DNA of 43,574 bases from assembly GCA_003248775.1 (NCBI GenBank), contig QFQX01000039.1, positions 1 to 43,574 of the forward strand, in the 5' to 3' direction. Both the position numbers and the translations under genes were made by a program. Source of the stretch: Shinella sp. Its GTDB lineage: Bacteria > Pseudomonadota > Alphaproteobacteria > Rhizobiales > Rhizobiaceae. Each line of letters begins with the position of its first letter. Positions within the stretch are counted from its first letter, which is position 1. Shown here in pieces: positions 33,773-43,571 of the stretch. The notes under the pieces were generated by a model that saw nothing but the letters and a program-made list of their open reading frames with translations, was not told the DNA's origin and ran no database searches.

Positions 33773-35368
33773 TCAGGCCTGCCCGGACGTTCGACGCTCG
33801 GGCGCAGGCATATCGACTGCGCCATCGGCAACAACACGATTGCGACCGGAGAACTTCGCCGCATAAAGCGCCCGGTCAGCCTTCTTTATCAGCTCGTTGA
33901 CGGCGCCTCTCAGGTTTTCGTCCTCGGTACCCGAACAGCCGAAACTTGCAGTCACCGTAAGCGCCGTGCCATCCGCCAGACGGATTTCGGTTGCCTCGAG
34001 GACGGCGCGCACCCGCTCGGCGATGGCTGTCGCCTCCTGAAGCGAGGTATTCGGCAACAGCGCCACGAACTCCTCCCCGCCATGCCGCGACAGGAGATCC
34101 TGCGGACGGAAGCTGCTTTGCGCCACCTGCGCCGTACGCTGCAACACCATGTCGCCCACGTCATGACCATGGGCATCGTTGATCTGCTTGAAGCGATCGA
34201 GATCGAAAATCACCATCGACAGCGCCCCAGCGCTGCCCTGTCCGCGCAGCAACGAAGCCGTAGCGGCATCGAAGCCCCGCCTGTTGTAGAGCCCGGTCAG
34301 GAGATCGGTCTGCGCTGCATTGCGGAGTTCACCGACCAGCAGTTCCCTGTCACGCATCAACCGGTCGGCAAGCGCAACTCCCTTCACCGCCAGCACGATA
34401 ACAGCGCCGACCAGCAGGGAGAAAACAGCCATCGCTCCGACCAGAAGCTCAAGAAAGAAACGGGAACGCCGGGCGAGAGCGTCGCCGCTTGCTCTGGTCT
34501 CCTGAACGATGATGCGAATGCTGTCCTGCCATAAGAGGATGCGCTCGCCCTGCAAGCGAGACCAGCGCTTAAGCATCAACCGCGAAGGTTTAGCCTCGCC
34601 GGAGGAGACCTCCTGAGCGGTGCGTGTAAGCCACCGGCCGTCAAGTGAGAGATCAAAATCGGCGATTGGCTTGATGGCGGCCGAATCATGGAAGGCGGAA
34701 AGCCGGCCCATGGTGACATTCAACAGCGCCAATGCCTTACTGAACGTCGCGCGGTCCTGATCCGAAAGTCGGAGCCCCCTGAAGTGTTCCGATCCGTAGA
34801 AGGAGACGACCAGCCCGGCTTCGTTCGCATCAAGAAGGTCGATCAACACGCTCAGCTGTCGCGAAAGCACGGGATCATCGATCTCGTAACGAAGCGAGGC
34901 AACCAGATCCAGGAAGGACATGGAAGCGGGTTGGTATTGCCCGATCACCTGTTCGATCGTTGCTGTCCCCTGATCGACCGAAGCGCGAAATGACTTCACC
35001 CGCTCTAAAGCCTGCCACAATTGGCGGATCCGGCTGTCGAGTGCGGGCTCAGCCTCAGCCGTTGCCGCAAGCAGCGTCAGAAAGCGATCGAAGCGGGTGT
35101 CGAGATCGAGCCTCCGCTTCTCCATCATATCGCGGCTGTTTTCATTGCCCTCGCCAAGGAAGAGGATCGTCGCACGCGCTTCTTCCGGGATGATGGATGA
35201 GCCGATGTTGCCAGCGTCAGACGCAATATAGGCATAGTGTTTGCCGGAAGCGAAATCCCGATAGCTCTGATAGTAATTGCTGAGAAGAAGGACAGCTTCG
35301 GCCGCCATGATCAGGCTGGGCAGCAAGAGTGCCGAGATGACGATCTTCTTCGTGCTTCTGAAATTCAT
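33773..35368 (-). CDS. Membrane-bound diguanylate cyclase with periplasmic sensor region
   Basis: This 531-residue protein is predicted to synthesise cyclic di-GMP from two GTP. An N-terminal membrane segment (VISALLLPSLIMAAEAVLLL) is followed by a ~270-residue mostly helical region presumed periplasmic. A second membrane segment comes at about residues 305-330 (LLVGAMAVFSLLVGAVIVLA), then a C-terminal GGDEF domain. The active site is GGEEF at residues 430-434. An RxxD product-inhibition site (RPQD) lies exactly five residues upstream, so the enzyme should be active and feedback-inhibited. There is no EAL domain. The sensor resembles no domain recognised here. A coding frame ending at residue 531 is convergent with the transglycosylase gene. 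Confidence 0.9.
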   Translation of the reverse strand: MNFRSTKKIVISALLLPSLIMAAEAVLLLSNYYQSYRDFASGKHYAYIASDAGNIGSSIIPEEARATILFLGEGNENSRDMMEKRRLDLDTRFDRFLTLLAATAEAEPALDSRIRQLWQALERVKSFRASVDQGTATIEQVIGQYQPASMSFLDLVASLRYEIDDPVLSRQLSVLIDLLDANEAGLVVSFYGSEHFRGLRLSDQDRATFSKALALLNVTMGRLSAFHDSAAIKPIADFDLSLDGRWLTRTAQEVSSGEAKPSRLMLKRWSRLQGERILLWQDSIRIIVQETRASGDALARRSRFFLELLVGAMAVFSLLVGAVIVLAVKGVALADRLMRDRELLVGELRNAAQTDLLTGLYNRRGFDAATASLLRGQGSAGALSMVIFDLDRFKQINDAHGHDVGDMVLQRTAQVAQSSFRPQDLLSRHGGEEFVALLPNTSLQEATAIAERVRAVLEATEIRLADGTALTVTASFGCSGTEDENLRGAVNELIKKADRALYAAKFSGRNRVVADGAVDMPAPERRTSGQA

Positions 35369-35489
35369 CCGCTCACCGCGAGCGTCGGATCAGCGCCGCT
35401 CTCACGCCGGCATCTCCCCCTCGGATCTGCCCCTCCAAACTGGGGGCAATCTACAGTGAAGGTTATAACAAGCTCTAAATTAAGCCTGC

Positions 35490-35521
35490 GCGCGGCTTGA
35501 GCGCCCGCGGTAAAGCCGCGC
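35490..35521. other. GC-rich hairpin in the gap between the cyclase and carbonic anhydrase genes
   Basis: GCGCGGCTT and AAGCCGCGC form a perfect 9-bp stem with a 14-base loop. No T-tract follows on the minus strand, so it is a weak terminator at best for the carbonic anhydrase transcript. The rest of the 207-base gap shows no gene. Confidence 0.4.
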
Positions 35522-35575
35522 GTCCCACTTTCGGGAAAATCGAGCCGGTTTTTTGGACAAAGGCATCAGCCGCTG

Positions 35576-36217
35576 TCAGATATCGAGACGCACAAAATTC
35601 CGCGTATCGGGATCCATGATCCACAACTCGCCATTGGCGATATCGAACCAGGCGCCGTGAAGCTGAAGCTTTCCGCGCTCTTCAAGAACGCGAACGCAGG
35701 GGAAGGTTCGGAGATTGTCGATCGAATTGCGGATCGATATCCGTTCAAGCGCCGTCTGGCGCTCGCTGTCCGTCATGACGGAATTGCCCTGGATCTGTTC
35801 GGCCGCGGAGCTGACGAGGCCCATCCATTTTCCAATGAAGTCACCGGGCGAAAGCGGCTCTGCATTGGGATCGAGCGCTGCACGAATGCCTCCGCAGCGA
35901 CCATGGCCCATCACGATGATGTCCTTGACCCGCAGCGCCTGCACGGCGAATTCGAGCGCTGCCGACGTCGCATGATAATGACCGTCCGGCTCATACGGAG
36001 GCACCATATTGGCGACATTGCGCATGACGAACAGTTCGCCCGGCCCGGCGTCGAAAATGGTTTCTGGCGCCGCCCTCGAATCGCAACAGGCAATCATCAG
36101 GGTCTGCGGTTTCTGTCCCTGGTCGGCAAGCTGTCGATATCGCTCGCTTTCCGCGGTGTAACGACCGCTCATGAAGTTGCGATAACCGGCGATGAGGGAG
36201 GAGGGAAAACGCTTCAT
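35576..36217 (-). CDS. Beta-class carbonic anhydrase
   Basis: This 213-residue zinc enzyme hydrates CO2 to bicarbonate in the cytoplasm. The beta-class zinc-site residues are visible: Cys44 and the Asp46-Arg48 dyad in ACCDSRAAP, then His105 and Cys108 in MGHGRCGGI. ELFVMRNVANMVPP is a further conserved block. Length is normal for bacterial Can/CynT proteins. GAAGAG precedes ATG 36217. It is transcribed away from pdxY-type sequence with a 77-base gap and is probably monocistronic, or in a short unit with the upstream pyridoxal kinase gene. Confidence 0.93.
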   Translation of the reverse strand: MKRFPSSLIAGYRNFMSGRYTAESERYRQLADQGQKPQTLMIACCDSRAAPETIFDAGPGELFVMRNVANMVPPYEPDGHYHATSAALEFAVQALRVKDIIVMGHGRCGGIRAALDPNAEPLSPGDFIGKWMGLVSSAAEQIQGNSVMTDSERQTALERISIRNSIDNLRTFPCVRVLEERGKLQLHGAWFDIANGELWIMDPDTRNFVRLDI

Positions 36218-36294
36218 GTCTCTTCGATTAGCGTGTGCTGACGTTCATGGCAACAATTTCCCGCAAGCGCCTGCGTAAAGGCAGCCTTGCATTT

Positions 36295-37173
36295 TCAACC
36301 TTGCTTCGGACGCTGCGCCGGATGCACCAGTCGCCGCATCTGCACCAGCGCCATCGGAGATGACAGGCTGGACGCATCGCTTTCCAGCGTCAGTTCGTCT
36401 CCGCCTTTCTTCGCGGTGCGGGCCAGTATTTCATAAACGCCAGCCGTGGCGAGCTGTAGCGCCCGTTCTTCTGGCAACCCCTCGAGCCGCCGCGCCAGAA
36501 ACAGCGCCGAAAGCAGATCGCCGAGACCGTTCGGCGGGTTTTCGATCAGCCTGTGTTCGGCAAGAAGAGCATTGCGGCCGCTAAGATAGAGGTTTCCCGT
36601 GCCGCCCGCCATCATCGGCACGGCGGACGTAACCAGCATCTGCGGCGGACCGAGCGAAAGCGCTGCATCCATGATGTCCTTGTTGGTCTCAAGCGCGCTG
36701 CCGACCAGCCAGGCGAGCTCGTAGCGGTTCGGTGTGGCGATGGTCGCAAGCGGGATGAGATGGTCGCGAATGCCGACCGCAGTGGCTTCCGGAACATAGA
36801 GCCCTCCGAGATCGCCCATCACGGGATCACAGACATAGATGAGGTCGGGATTGCGTTCCTTCAGCGCCTTGACGAGGCGTGCCACGGATCGCGGCTGCGC
36901 TGCATTGCCAAAATAGCCGGTCAGTACCGCTGAAACCTCCGAAAGCCACGGCGCCCGGATGAGATCGTCGATAACCTTGTCGAAATCCGTCTCCGGAAAG
37001 GTAAGGCGCGTCGAAGGACCATGGCCCGGATGCCAGGGCAGCACCACGGTCGGCAATGCCCATACGGGAAAACCGAGACTTTCCAGAGCAAAGACTGCAG
37101 CCCGATTGCCGACCGATCCACGCACAACATGGCTCGAAATGACGATGACCGCGCCCTGCGACTTTTCTGTCAT
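36295..37173 (-). CDS. pdxY: Pyridoxal kinase
   Basis: This 292-residue ribokinase-fold kinase phosphorylates pyridoxal (and possibly pyridoxine) in the vitamin B6 salvage pathway. VIVISSHVVRGSVGNRAAVFALESLG at the N-terminus contains the substrate-binding region of PdxY/PdxK. YVCDPVMGDLGGLYVPE, TPNRYELAWLVG and the ATP/anion-hole motif PPNGLGDLLSALFLAR follow. The last motif has GLGD where GTGD is common, but the catalytic Asp is kept. ATG 37173 was used. It is divergent from the glutamate dehydrogenase gene with about 200 bases between the starts. Confidence 0.9.
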   Translation of the reverse strand: MTEKSQGAVIVISSHVVRGSVGNRAAVFALESLGFPVWALPTVVLPWHPGHGPSTRLTFPETDFDKVIDDLIRAPWLSEVSAVLTGYFGNAAQPRSVARLVKALKERNPDLIYVCDPVMGDLGGLYVPEATAVGIRDHLIPLATIATPNRYELAWLVGSALETNKDIMDAALSLGPPQMLVTSAVPMMAGGTGNLYLSGRNALLAEHRLIENPPNGLGDLLSALFLARRLEGLPEERALQLATAGVYEILARTAKKGGDELTLESDASSLSSPMALVQMRRLVHPAQRPKQG

Positions 37174-37375
37174 GACCGGATATCCACCTTTGCTCGTCCC
37201 GTTGATCCGTACTTTATGTCGGATCTGTCAACGCTTCGCATCCTTTGCTTCATAATTATCGCATAATCAAACAACGGAAATGTCTACATTACAGTCAAAT
37301 GCGGATACATCATTCCGCAAACTGCTTTATGAGTCGGCTGCACGACGTGACAGTGACATTGAAAGGGAGAGAGCA

Positions 37376-40300
37376 ATGGTCGCGAACAGGAAGCACAAGC
37401 GGGAACCTCAGCTGGAGGCCGCCTGCAAGATCGCAGAGGCGATCCAGGAGCCGTTCATCGACCCAGAAATCCTTTTCGGCCGCGCAAGCGGTGATGATCT
37501 CGACGACTACACTTCCGAAATGCTCGCATTTTCCTCTCTTCGCGCGGCAAGTGACATCGCCGCCTGGGACGGAAAAGCACCGCGCATCGTCATAGCGCCC
37601 ATTGCCAATGTCACGCCTGCCGGAACGCCCGTCAGCGTACTTTCGATCATCGAACGCAACAAGCCCTTCCTCTACGATTCGGTCATGGGAGAGGTCACCA
37701 GTCTCTACCGCGACATCTTCATGGCCGTTCACCCGATTCTGTCGATCGTGCCGGGCGGTCCGGTCTCGCTCGCCGGCACGGAAGAGGAGCCGGAGCACGC
37801 GGTCCGCACCAGCTACATACAACTTCACCTTGCACCGCTGACCGATTCGCAAGCATCAGCCCTCAAGGCACGCCTGGAAACCGTTCTTGCCCAGGTCCAC
37901 ATGGCCTCGGCCGACTGGAAGCCGATGCTCTCGCTGCTCGACACCACCATGCGCGAACTCGCTGAACTCTCACCGGGCCGCAAGAAGGGTGACCGCGACG
38001 AGGCGCTCGCCTTTCTTAACTGGCTGCGTGACGACAATTTCACCTTCCTCGGCATGCGGGAATACGTCTATTCCGGCGAAGGCGAGGCGGCTGTTCTGGA
38101 ACGCGACAAGGGCGCCGGCCTCGGTATTCTCTCCGATCCCGACGTTCTGGTCCTTCGTCAGGGAAGAAATGCCGTCACCACCACGCCGGAAATCCTCGAA
38201 TTCCTGCAGGGACCGGATTTCCTCATCGTTACCAAAGCGAATGTGAAATCCATCGTGCATCGCCGCGCCTACATGGATTATGTCGGCGTCAAGCGCTTCA
38301 ACCGGGACGGCAAGGTGGTGGGCGAACTGCGCATCGTCGGTCTCTTCACTTCGACCGCCTATACCGGCTCGGTCAGCCAGATTCCGCTGCTCAGGGCCAA
38401 GGCCCGCAAGGTAACCGATCATTTCGGCTTCGACCCTCAGAGCCATTCGGGACGCATTCTGCAGAACACGCTGGAAGCCTATCCGCGCGACGATCTCTTC
38501 CAGATCGAGCCGGATCAACTGGCGAAATTCTGCGAGCAGATCAACGACCTCTCGGAACGGCCGCGCGTGCGCGTTCTGCCGCGCATCGACCAGTTCGACC
38601 GCTTCGTCTCGCTGATCGTCTACGTTCCACGCGAAGACTATAATTCCGTCGTACGCGAGAAGATCGGCGCCTATCTGACCCAGGTCTATCAGGGCCGCGT
38701 CTCCGCCTATTACCCGGCTTTCCCGGAAGGCGGCGTGGCGCGCGTGCACATCATCATCGGCCGCTCCGAAGGCAAGACCCCGCGCATTGCGCAAGCAACG
38801 CTCGAGGAGGCCGTCCGCGAAATCACCGCCCGCTGGAGCGACCGCTTCGAGGCGCTGGCCGGACCGAAGGCGCCTGTGCTTGACGTCAGCCAGGCCTATC
38901 AGGAGGCCTTCTCGCCGGAAGAGGCGGTCCATGACCTCGCCCATATCCAGGCATGCCTCGCCGGCGAACCCGTCTCGATCGCCTTCCATGAAACCACGAC
39001 GGAAGCCGGCAGGCAGCTTTACCTGAAGATCTTCCATGCGGGTGTCCACCTGCCGCTGTCGCGGCGCGTGCCGCTCCTCGAAAATCTCGGTTTCCGCGTC
39101 ATCAGCGAGCGCACCTTCGACATCCATGTATCAGCGGAAGGCGGGGCCGAGACCCTCGTGGTGCTGCACGACATGGAACTGACGGTTCCGGAAGGCGAAA
39201 GCTTCGGCATCGCTGAAAAGGGACCGATCACCGAGGAGGCCTTCCTCGCGGCCTTCTCCGGCAAGGTCGATAACGACACCTTCAACCGGCTGGTTCTGAC
39301 CGCCGGCCTCACCGCGCGCGAAGTCACCGTGCTGCGCGCCTATGCCGCCTATCTGCGGCAGGCCGGTTTCGTCTATTCGCAAGGCCATATCGCCGAAACG
39401 TTGAACCGGCACCCCGCGATTGCGAAGCTGATCTTCGATCTCTTCCATGTAAGCTTCGACCCGAAGCTCGCCGAGAAGGCGCGCACCCGCAAGCTCTCCG
39501 ACATCCACGGAGAAATCGAGACGGCGCTTCTCGCCGTACCGAGCCTCGATGAAGACCGCATCCTGCGACGCTACATCAACGCCGTCGATTCGACGCTGCG
39601 CACCAACTATTTCCAGAAGAACGACACGGCCGCCGCGATGCTGGCCTTCAAGTTCGACCCGCAGCTTCTCGACGGCCTGCCGGACCCGAGACCCTTCCGC
39701 GAAATCTTCGTCTTCGGCGTGGAAGTCGAGGGTGTGCACCTTCGCTTCGGCAAGGTCGCCCGCGGCGGCCTGCGCTGGTCGGACCGCGCGCAGGACTACC
39801 GCACGGAAGTGCTCGGCCTCGTCAAGGCGCAGCAGGTCAAGAACGCGGTCATCGTGCCGGTCGGCGCCAAGGGCGGCTTTTATCCCAAGCAGCTGCCGGC
39901 GGGCGGCAGCCGCGATGCCTGGCTTGCCGCCGGCACCGCGGCATACAAGACCTATATCCGCACGCTGCTGTCGATCACCGACAATATCGTCGACGGAAAG
40001 GTGGTGGCTCCGGCCGACACCGTTCGGCTCGATGAAGACGATCCCTATTTCGTCGTCGCGGCCGACAAGGGCACCGCGACCTTCTCCGACACCGCCAACG
40101 GCCTTGCCCAGGCGGCCGGCTTCTGGCTGGACGACGCCTTCGCCTCCGGCGGTTCCGCCGGCTACGACCACAAGAAGATGGGGATTACCGCGCGCGGCGC
40201 CTGGGAAGCGGTCAAGCGCCACTTCCGGGAGATGAACACCGACATCCAGACGACGCCGTTCAGCGTGGTCGGTGTCGGCGACATGTCCGGGGACGTCTTC

Positions 40301-42157
40301 GGCAACGGCATGCTGCTTTCGGAAAAGATCCGCCTGATCGCCGCCTTCGATCATCGCGACATCTTCATCGATCCCGACCCGGACACCGCAGTCTCCTTTG
40401 CCGAGCGCAAGCGGATGTTCGAACTGCCGCGTTCGAGCTGGCAGGATTACGACCGCAAGACCTTGTCAAAGGGTGCGATGATCATTTCTCGTGCGGAAAA
40501 ATCCGTGACACTCACGCCGGAAGCGGCAGCAGCCATCGGCCTCGACAAGACAGTCGCGACCCCCTTCGACATCATGAGCGCCATCCTCAAGGCTCCGGTC
40601 GACCTGCTCTGGTTCGGCGGCATCGGAACCTATGTTAAGGCTGCGAGCGAAACGGATACGGAAGTCGGTGACCGCGCCAACGACGCGATCCGCGTGACCG
40701 GCACCGAGGTCCGGGCCAAGGTGATCGGCGAGGGCGCCAATCTCGGCGTCACCCAACGCGGCCGTATCGCCTATGGGCTCAACGGCGGCCGCATCAATTC
40801 CGACGCGATCGACAATTCTGCCGGCGTGAATTCCTCCGACGTCGAGGTCAACATCAAGATCGCGCTCGCGCCGCCGATGGCCGATGGCCGTCTGACCCGC
40901 GACAAGCGCAATCGCCTTCTTTCGGAAATGACCGAGGAAGTCGGCGAACTCGTGCTGCGCAACAACTACCTGCAGAGCCTCGCGATCTCGCTCAGCGAAC
41001 GCAAGGGGTCTGGTAACAGGGAAGAGCTGAGCCGGCTGATGAATTATCTCGAGGCGGCCGGCAGGTTGAACCGCAAGGTCGAGACGCTGCCGGATAACGT
41101 CGCGCTTATGGAGCGTTACGCCAGCGGCAAGAGCCTCACCAGACCGGAAATCGGCGTACTGCTTTCTTATGCAAAGATCGTCCTGTTCGACCAGATCGTC
41201 GAATCCGGCCTGCCGGACGATCCCTATTGCGCAGCCGCTTTGACCAATTATTTCCCCGCCCGCATGCGCAAGACCTATGCGAAGGATATCGCCGGCCACC
41301 GCCTGCACCGCGAGATCATCGCGACCGTACTTGCCAACCATGTCATCAACCGCGGCGGACCCGGCTTCGTGGTTGCCGTTGGCGACGCCACCGGCAACCT
41401 GCCGGCGGAAGTGGTTAAGGCGGCATTGCTGACCCGCGACGGCCTCGACCTGCCCGCACTGTGGGACCGGATCGACACGCTCGACGCCACCATTCCTGGC
41501 GAAATCCAGAACCGTCTCTACGCCACCGTGGGACGTGTCTACGAAGGAATGACCCGCCTGATCGTCGAGACGGGCCTTTCGACTATCGCACTCGGCGAAG
41601 CCCTGCCGCGCCTCAAGACCGCTGTGAAGGCTTGCGAGAAGGCGCTCACCTCGACCCTTCCCGCCCAGCTCAAGCAGCAGATCGAGACCGAAACGGCGGA
41701 ACTGACAGATGCGGGCGTGCCGGCGGACGTGGCAACCGATGTCGTGAAACTGCAGGCGCTGCTGCTGGTGCCGGAGGTCATGCAGATCGCGGAACGGACG
41801 GGAGCACCGCTCGCCCGCGCCATCGAAGGCTATTTCGCGGTATCGGAAATCTTCCGCATCGACCGAATCCTGGCGCTCGGCGCCCGCGTCGCCACCAACG
41901 ACCACTATGACAGTCTCGCGCTCTTCCGTAGCCTCGACCAGATAGGCGCGGCGCGGCGCGAAATCGTGATCTCGGCATTGACCGGCCATGCTGGCGAGAA
42001 GCAGCCTGTACGCGCCTGGCACGCGGCAGATCTTCAGCGTATCAATCGTCTTGGTGCAGAACTGCTGGCGCTGAGCGAGGGCGCGGAAGCAAGCCTGTCG
42101 AAGATCGCGGTGGCGGCCGGTCTCGTCAGCGATCTAGCTCATGGCCGGACGAGGTAA
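37376..42157 (+). CDS. gdhB: Large NAD-specific glutamate dehydrogenase
   Basis: This 1,593-residue enzyme is of the GDH-180 (Bac_GDH) type, which oxidatively deaminates glutamate to 2-oxoglutarate and ammonium with NAD+. The long N-terminal regulatory part contains ACT-like segments. The catalytic core is marked by KVARGGLRWSDRAQDYRTEV, VPVGAKGGFYPKQ, KKMGITARGAWEAVKRHF, VGVGDMSGDVFGNGM and WFGGIGTYVKA. A C-terminal helical domain follows. ATG 37376 (MVANRKHKREPQ) has GGGAGAG just upstream; an in-frame ATG at 37280 lacks this and adds a segment unlike the family. It catabolises glutamate, complementing the 2-oxoglutarate-producing sugar operon. The gene ends just before an MFS gene. Confidence 0.95.
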   Translation: MVANRKHKREPQLEAACKIAEAIQEPFIDPEILFGRASGDDLDDYTSEMLAFSSLRAASDIAAWDGKAPRIVIAPIANVTPAGTPVSVLSIIERNKPFLYDSVMGEVTSLYRDIFMAVHPILSIVPGGPVSLAGTEEEPEHAVRTSYIQLHLAPLTDSQASALKARLETVLAQVHMASADWKPMLSLLDTTMRELAELSPGRKKGDRDEALAFLNWLRDDNFTFLGMREYVYSGEGEAAVLERDKGAGLGILSDPDVLVLRQGRNAVTTTPEILEFLQGPDFLIVTKANVKSIVHRRAYMDYVGVKRFNRDGKVVGELRIVGLFTSTAYTGSVSQIPLLRAKARKVTDHFGFDPQSHSGRILQNTLEAYPRDDLFQIEPDQLAKFCEQINDLSERPRVRVLPRIDQFDRFVSLIVYVPREDYNSVVREKIGAYLTQVYQGRVSAYYPAFPEGGVARVHIIIGRSEGKTPRIAQATLEEAVREITARWSDRFEALAGPKAPVLDVSQAYQEAFSPEEAVHDLAHIQACLAGEPVSIAFHETTTEAGRQLYLKIFHAGVHLPLSRRVPLLENLGFRVISERTFDIHVSAEGGAETLVVLHDMELTVPEGESFGIAEKGPITEEAFLAAFSGKVDNDTFNRLVLTAGLTAREVTVLRAYAAYLRQAGFVYSQGHIAETLNRHPAIAKLIFDLFHVSFDPKLAEKARTRKLSDIHGEIETALLAVPSLDEDRILRRYINAVDSTLRTNYFQKNDTAAAMLAFKFDPQLLDGLPDPRPFREIFVFGVEVEGVHLRFGKVARGGLRWSDRAQDYRTEVLGLVKAQQVKNAVIVPVGAKGGFYPKQLPAGGSRDAWLAAGTAAYKTYIRTLLSITDNIVDGKVVAPADTVRLDEDDPYFVVAADKGTATFSDTANGLAQAAGFWLDDAFASGGSAGYDHKKMGITARGAWEAVKRHFREMNTDIQTTPFSVVGVGDMSGDVFGNGMLLSEKIRLIAAFDHRDIFIDPDPDTAVSFAERKRMFELPRSSWQDYDRKTLSKGAMIISRAEKSVTLTPEAAAAIGLDKTVATPFDIMSAILKAPVDLLWFGGIGTYVKAASETDTEVGDRANDAIRVTGTEVRAKVIGEGANLGVTQRGRIAYGLNGGRINSDAIDNSAGVNSSDVEVNIKIALAPPMADGRLTRDKRNRLLSEMTEEVGELVLRNNYLQSLAISLSERKGSGNREELSRLMNYLEAAGRLNRKVETLPDNVALMERYASGKSLTRPEIGVLLSYAKIVLFDQIVESGLPDDPYCAAALTNYFPARMRKTYAKDIAGHRLHREIIATVLANHVINRGGPGFVVAVGDATGNLPAEVVKAALLTRDGLDLPALWDRIDTLDATIPGEIQNRLYATVGRVYEGMTRLIVETGLSTIALGEALPRLKTAVKACEKALTSTLPAQLKQQIETETAELTDAGVPADVATDVVKLQALLLVPEVMQIAERTGAPLARAIEGYFAVSEIFRIDRILALGARVATNDHYDSLALFRSLDQIGAARREIVISALTGHAGEKQPVRAWHAADLQRINRLGAELLALSEGAEASLSKIAVAAGLVSDLAHGRTR

Positions 42158-42159
42158 AC

Positions 42160-42189
42160 ATGAGCCGGCTTGAAGGGGAAAGGATTTGA
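42160..42189 (+). CDS. Nine-codon minicistron overlapping the downstream MFS start
   Basis: ATG 42160, preceded by GAGG seven bases upstream, begins a nine-residue frame (MSRLEGERI). Its stop TGA (42187-42189) overlaps the TTG start of the MFS gene as TTGA. It may serve only to deliver ribosomes to the weak TTG start. Chance occurrence is possible. Confidence 0.35.
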   Translation: MSRLEGERI

Positions 42190-43571
42190 CGGCGACGGTG
42201 GAAGCGGCGAAGCAGCCCGTCTTCAGCCGCGGGGTCGTGAGCTGGATGTTCTTCGACTGGGCCGCCCAGCCGTTCTTCACCGTCATCACGACCTTCATCT
42301 TCGGGCCCTACTTCGTCTCGCGGCTGACCAGCGACCCGGTCGGCGCGCAGGCGATGTGGAGCAACATGGCGACGATCTCCTCGGTGATCATCGCCATTCT
42401 CTCTCCGGTTCTCGGCGCGATCGCCGATGAATCCGGCTCACGAAAGCCGTGGATCGCCTTCTTCGCCGTCATCAAGATCGTCAGCCTCTGCCTGCTGTGG
42501 ACCGCCGCACCGGGCTCACCGGTCGTCTATCCGGTGCTGTTGATGATCCTCGCAACGATTTCGGCGGAGTTTTCCATCGTCTTCAACGATTCGATGATGC
42601 CGCGGCTGGTCAATAAGCGCGACGTCGGACGCGTCTCCAATATCGCCTGGGGCCTCGGTTATCTCGGCGGCATGATCGTGCTGATTGGCGTCGTTCTCTT
42701 CATCGCCGCAAGCCCGGAGAAGGGCACAACGCTGCTCGGTGGCACGCCGCTCTTCGGCCTGGATCCCGTGACCGGCGAGGATGCCCGGGTCACCGGCCCG
42801 ATCTCGGCGCTCTGGTATCTGGTCTTCATCCTGCCGATGTTCCTCTTCACGCCCGATGCCGGTCGCGGCAAACCGCTTCCGGCAGCCATACGTTCAGGCT
42901 TCAACGAACTGGGCAGGACGCTTCTGGAACTGCGCGGGAAGCCCGGCATCTTCCGTTTCCTGGTCGGACGAATGATCTATCAGGACGGCGTCAACGGGCT
43001 TCTGACCCTTGGCGGCATCTTCGCGGCGGCCATGTTTGGCTGGTCGACCATGGAAATCGGCATCTACGGCATCATCCTGAACGTCGTTGCGATCTTCGGC
43101 TGCATGGCGGCCAGTTCCCTCGACCGCCTGCTCGGCTCGAAATTCGTCGTAGTGCTGAGCCTTCTCTTCCTGCTGACAGCAACCATCGGGATCATTTCCA
43201 CCGGCAAGGACTTCACCCTGTTCGGTCTCATTCAATGGCCGGCCAGCGTCGGCGAAGGCCTGTTTTCGTCTCCGGCGGAGAAGGCCTATATCCTCTACGG
43301 CACCCTGATCGGCATCGCCTTCGGTCCGGTGCAGGCCTCCTCGCGCTCCTATCTCGCACGAAGCGTCAGCTCCTCGGAGGCCGGACGCTATTTCGGTATC
43401 TACGCCCTGTCGGGCCGCGCCACGAGCTTCATGGCAACGCTGAGCTTTTCGCTCCTGACCTACTGGACCGGATCGGCACGCGTCGGCATGGCGAGCCTGA
43501 TCGTCTTCCTTCTCGTTGGCCTCGTCATCCTCCTGCGCACGCCTTACCCGGCTGCCCGGCCGGCTGTTTAA
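42186..43571 (+). CDS. UMF1-type MFS transporter, TTG start
   Basis: This 461-residue membrane protein is of the UMF1/Atg22-like branch of the major facilitator superfamily. VVSWMFFDWAAQPFFTVITT is the typical first helix, followed by about eleven further hydrophobic segments. PVLGAIADESGSRKPWIAFF is the conserved loop between helices 2 and 3, and NDSMMPRLV with RVSNIAWGLGYLGG are family blocks. The substrate is unknown. TTG 42186 appears to be the start because no ATG precedes the first membrane helix in this frame and AAAGGA lies just upstream. It begins 28 bases after the glutamate dehydrogenase stop and may share its transcript. It ends three bases before the window edge. Confidence 0.88.
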   Translation: MTATVEAAKQPVFSRGVVSWMFFDWAAQPFFTVITTFIFGPYFVSRLTSDPVGAQAMWSNMATISSVIIAILSPVLGAIADESGSRKPWIAFFAVIKIVSLCLLWTAAPGSPVVYPVLLMILATISAEFSIVFNDSMMPRLVNKRDVGRVSNIAWGLGYLGGMIVLIGVVLFIAASPEKGTTLLGGTPLFGLDPVTGEDARVTGPISALWYLVFILPMFLFTPDAGRGKPLPAAIRSGFNELGRTLLELRGKPGIFRFLVGRMIYQDGVNGLLTLGGIFAAAMFGWSTMEIGIYGIILNVVAIFGCMAASSLDRLLGSKFVVVLSLLFLLTATIGIISTGKDFTLFGLIQWPASVGEGLFSSPAEKAYILYGTLIGIAFGPVQASSRSYLARSVSSSEAGRYFGIYALSGRATSFMATLSFSLLTYWTGSARVGMASLIVFLLVGLVILLRTPYPAARPAV

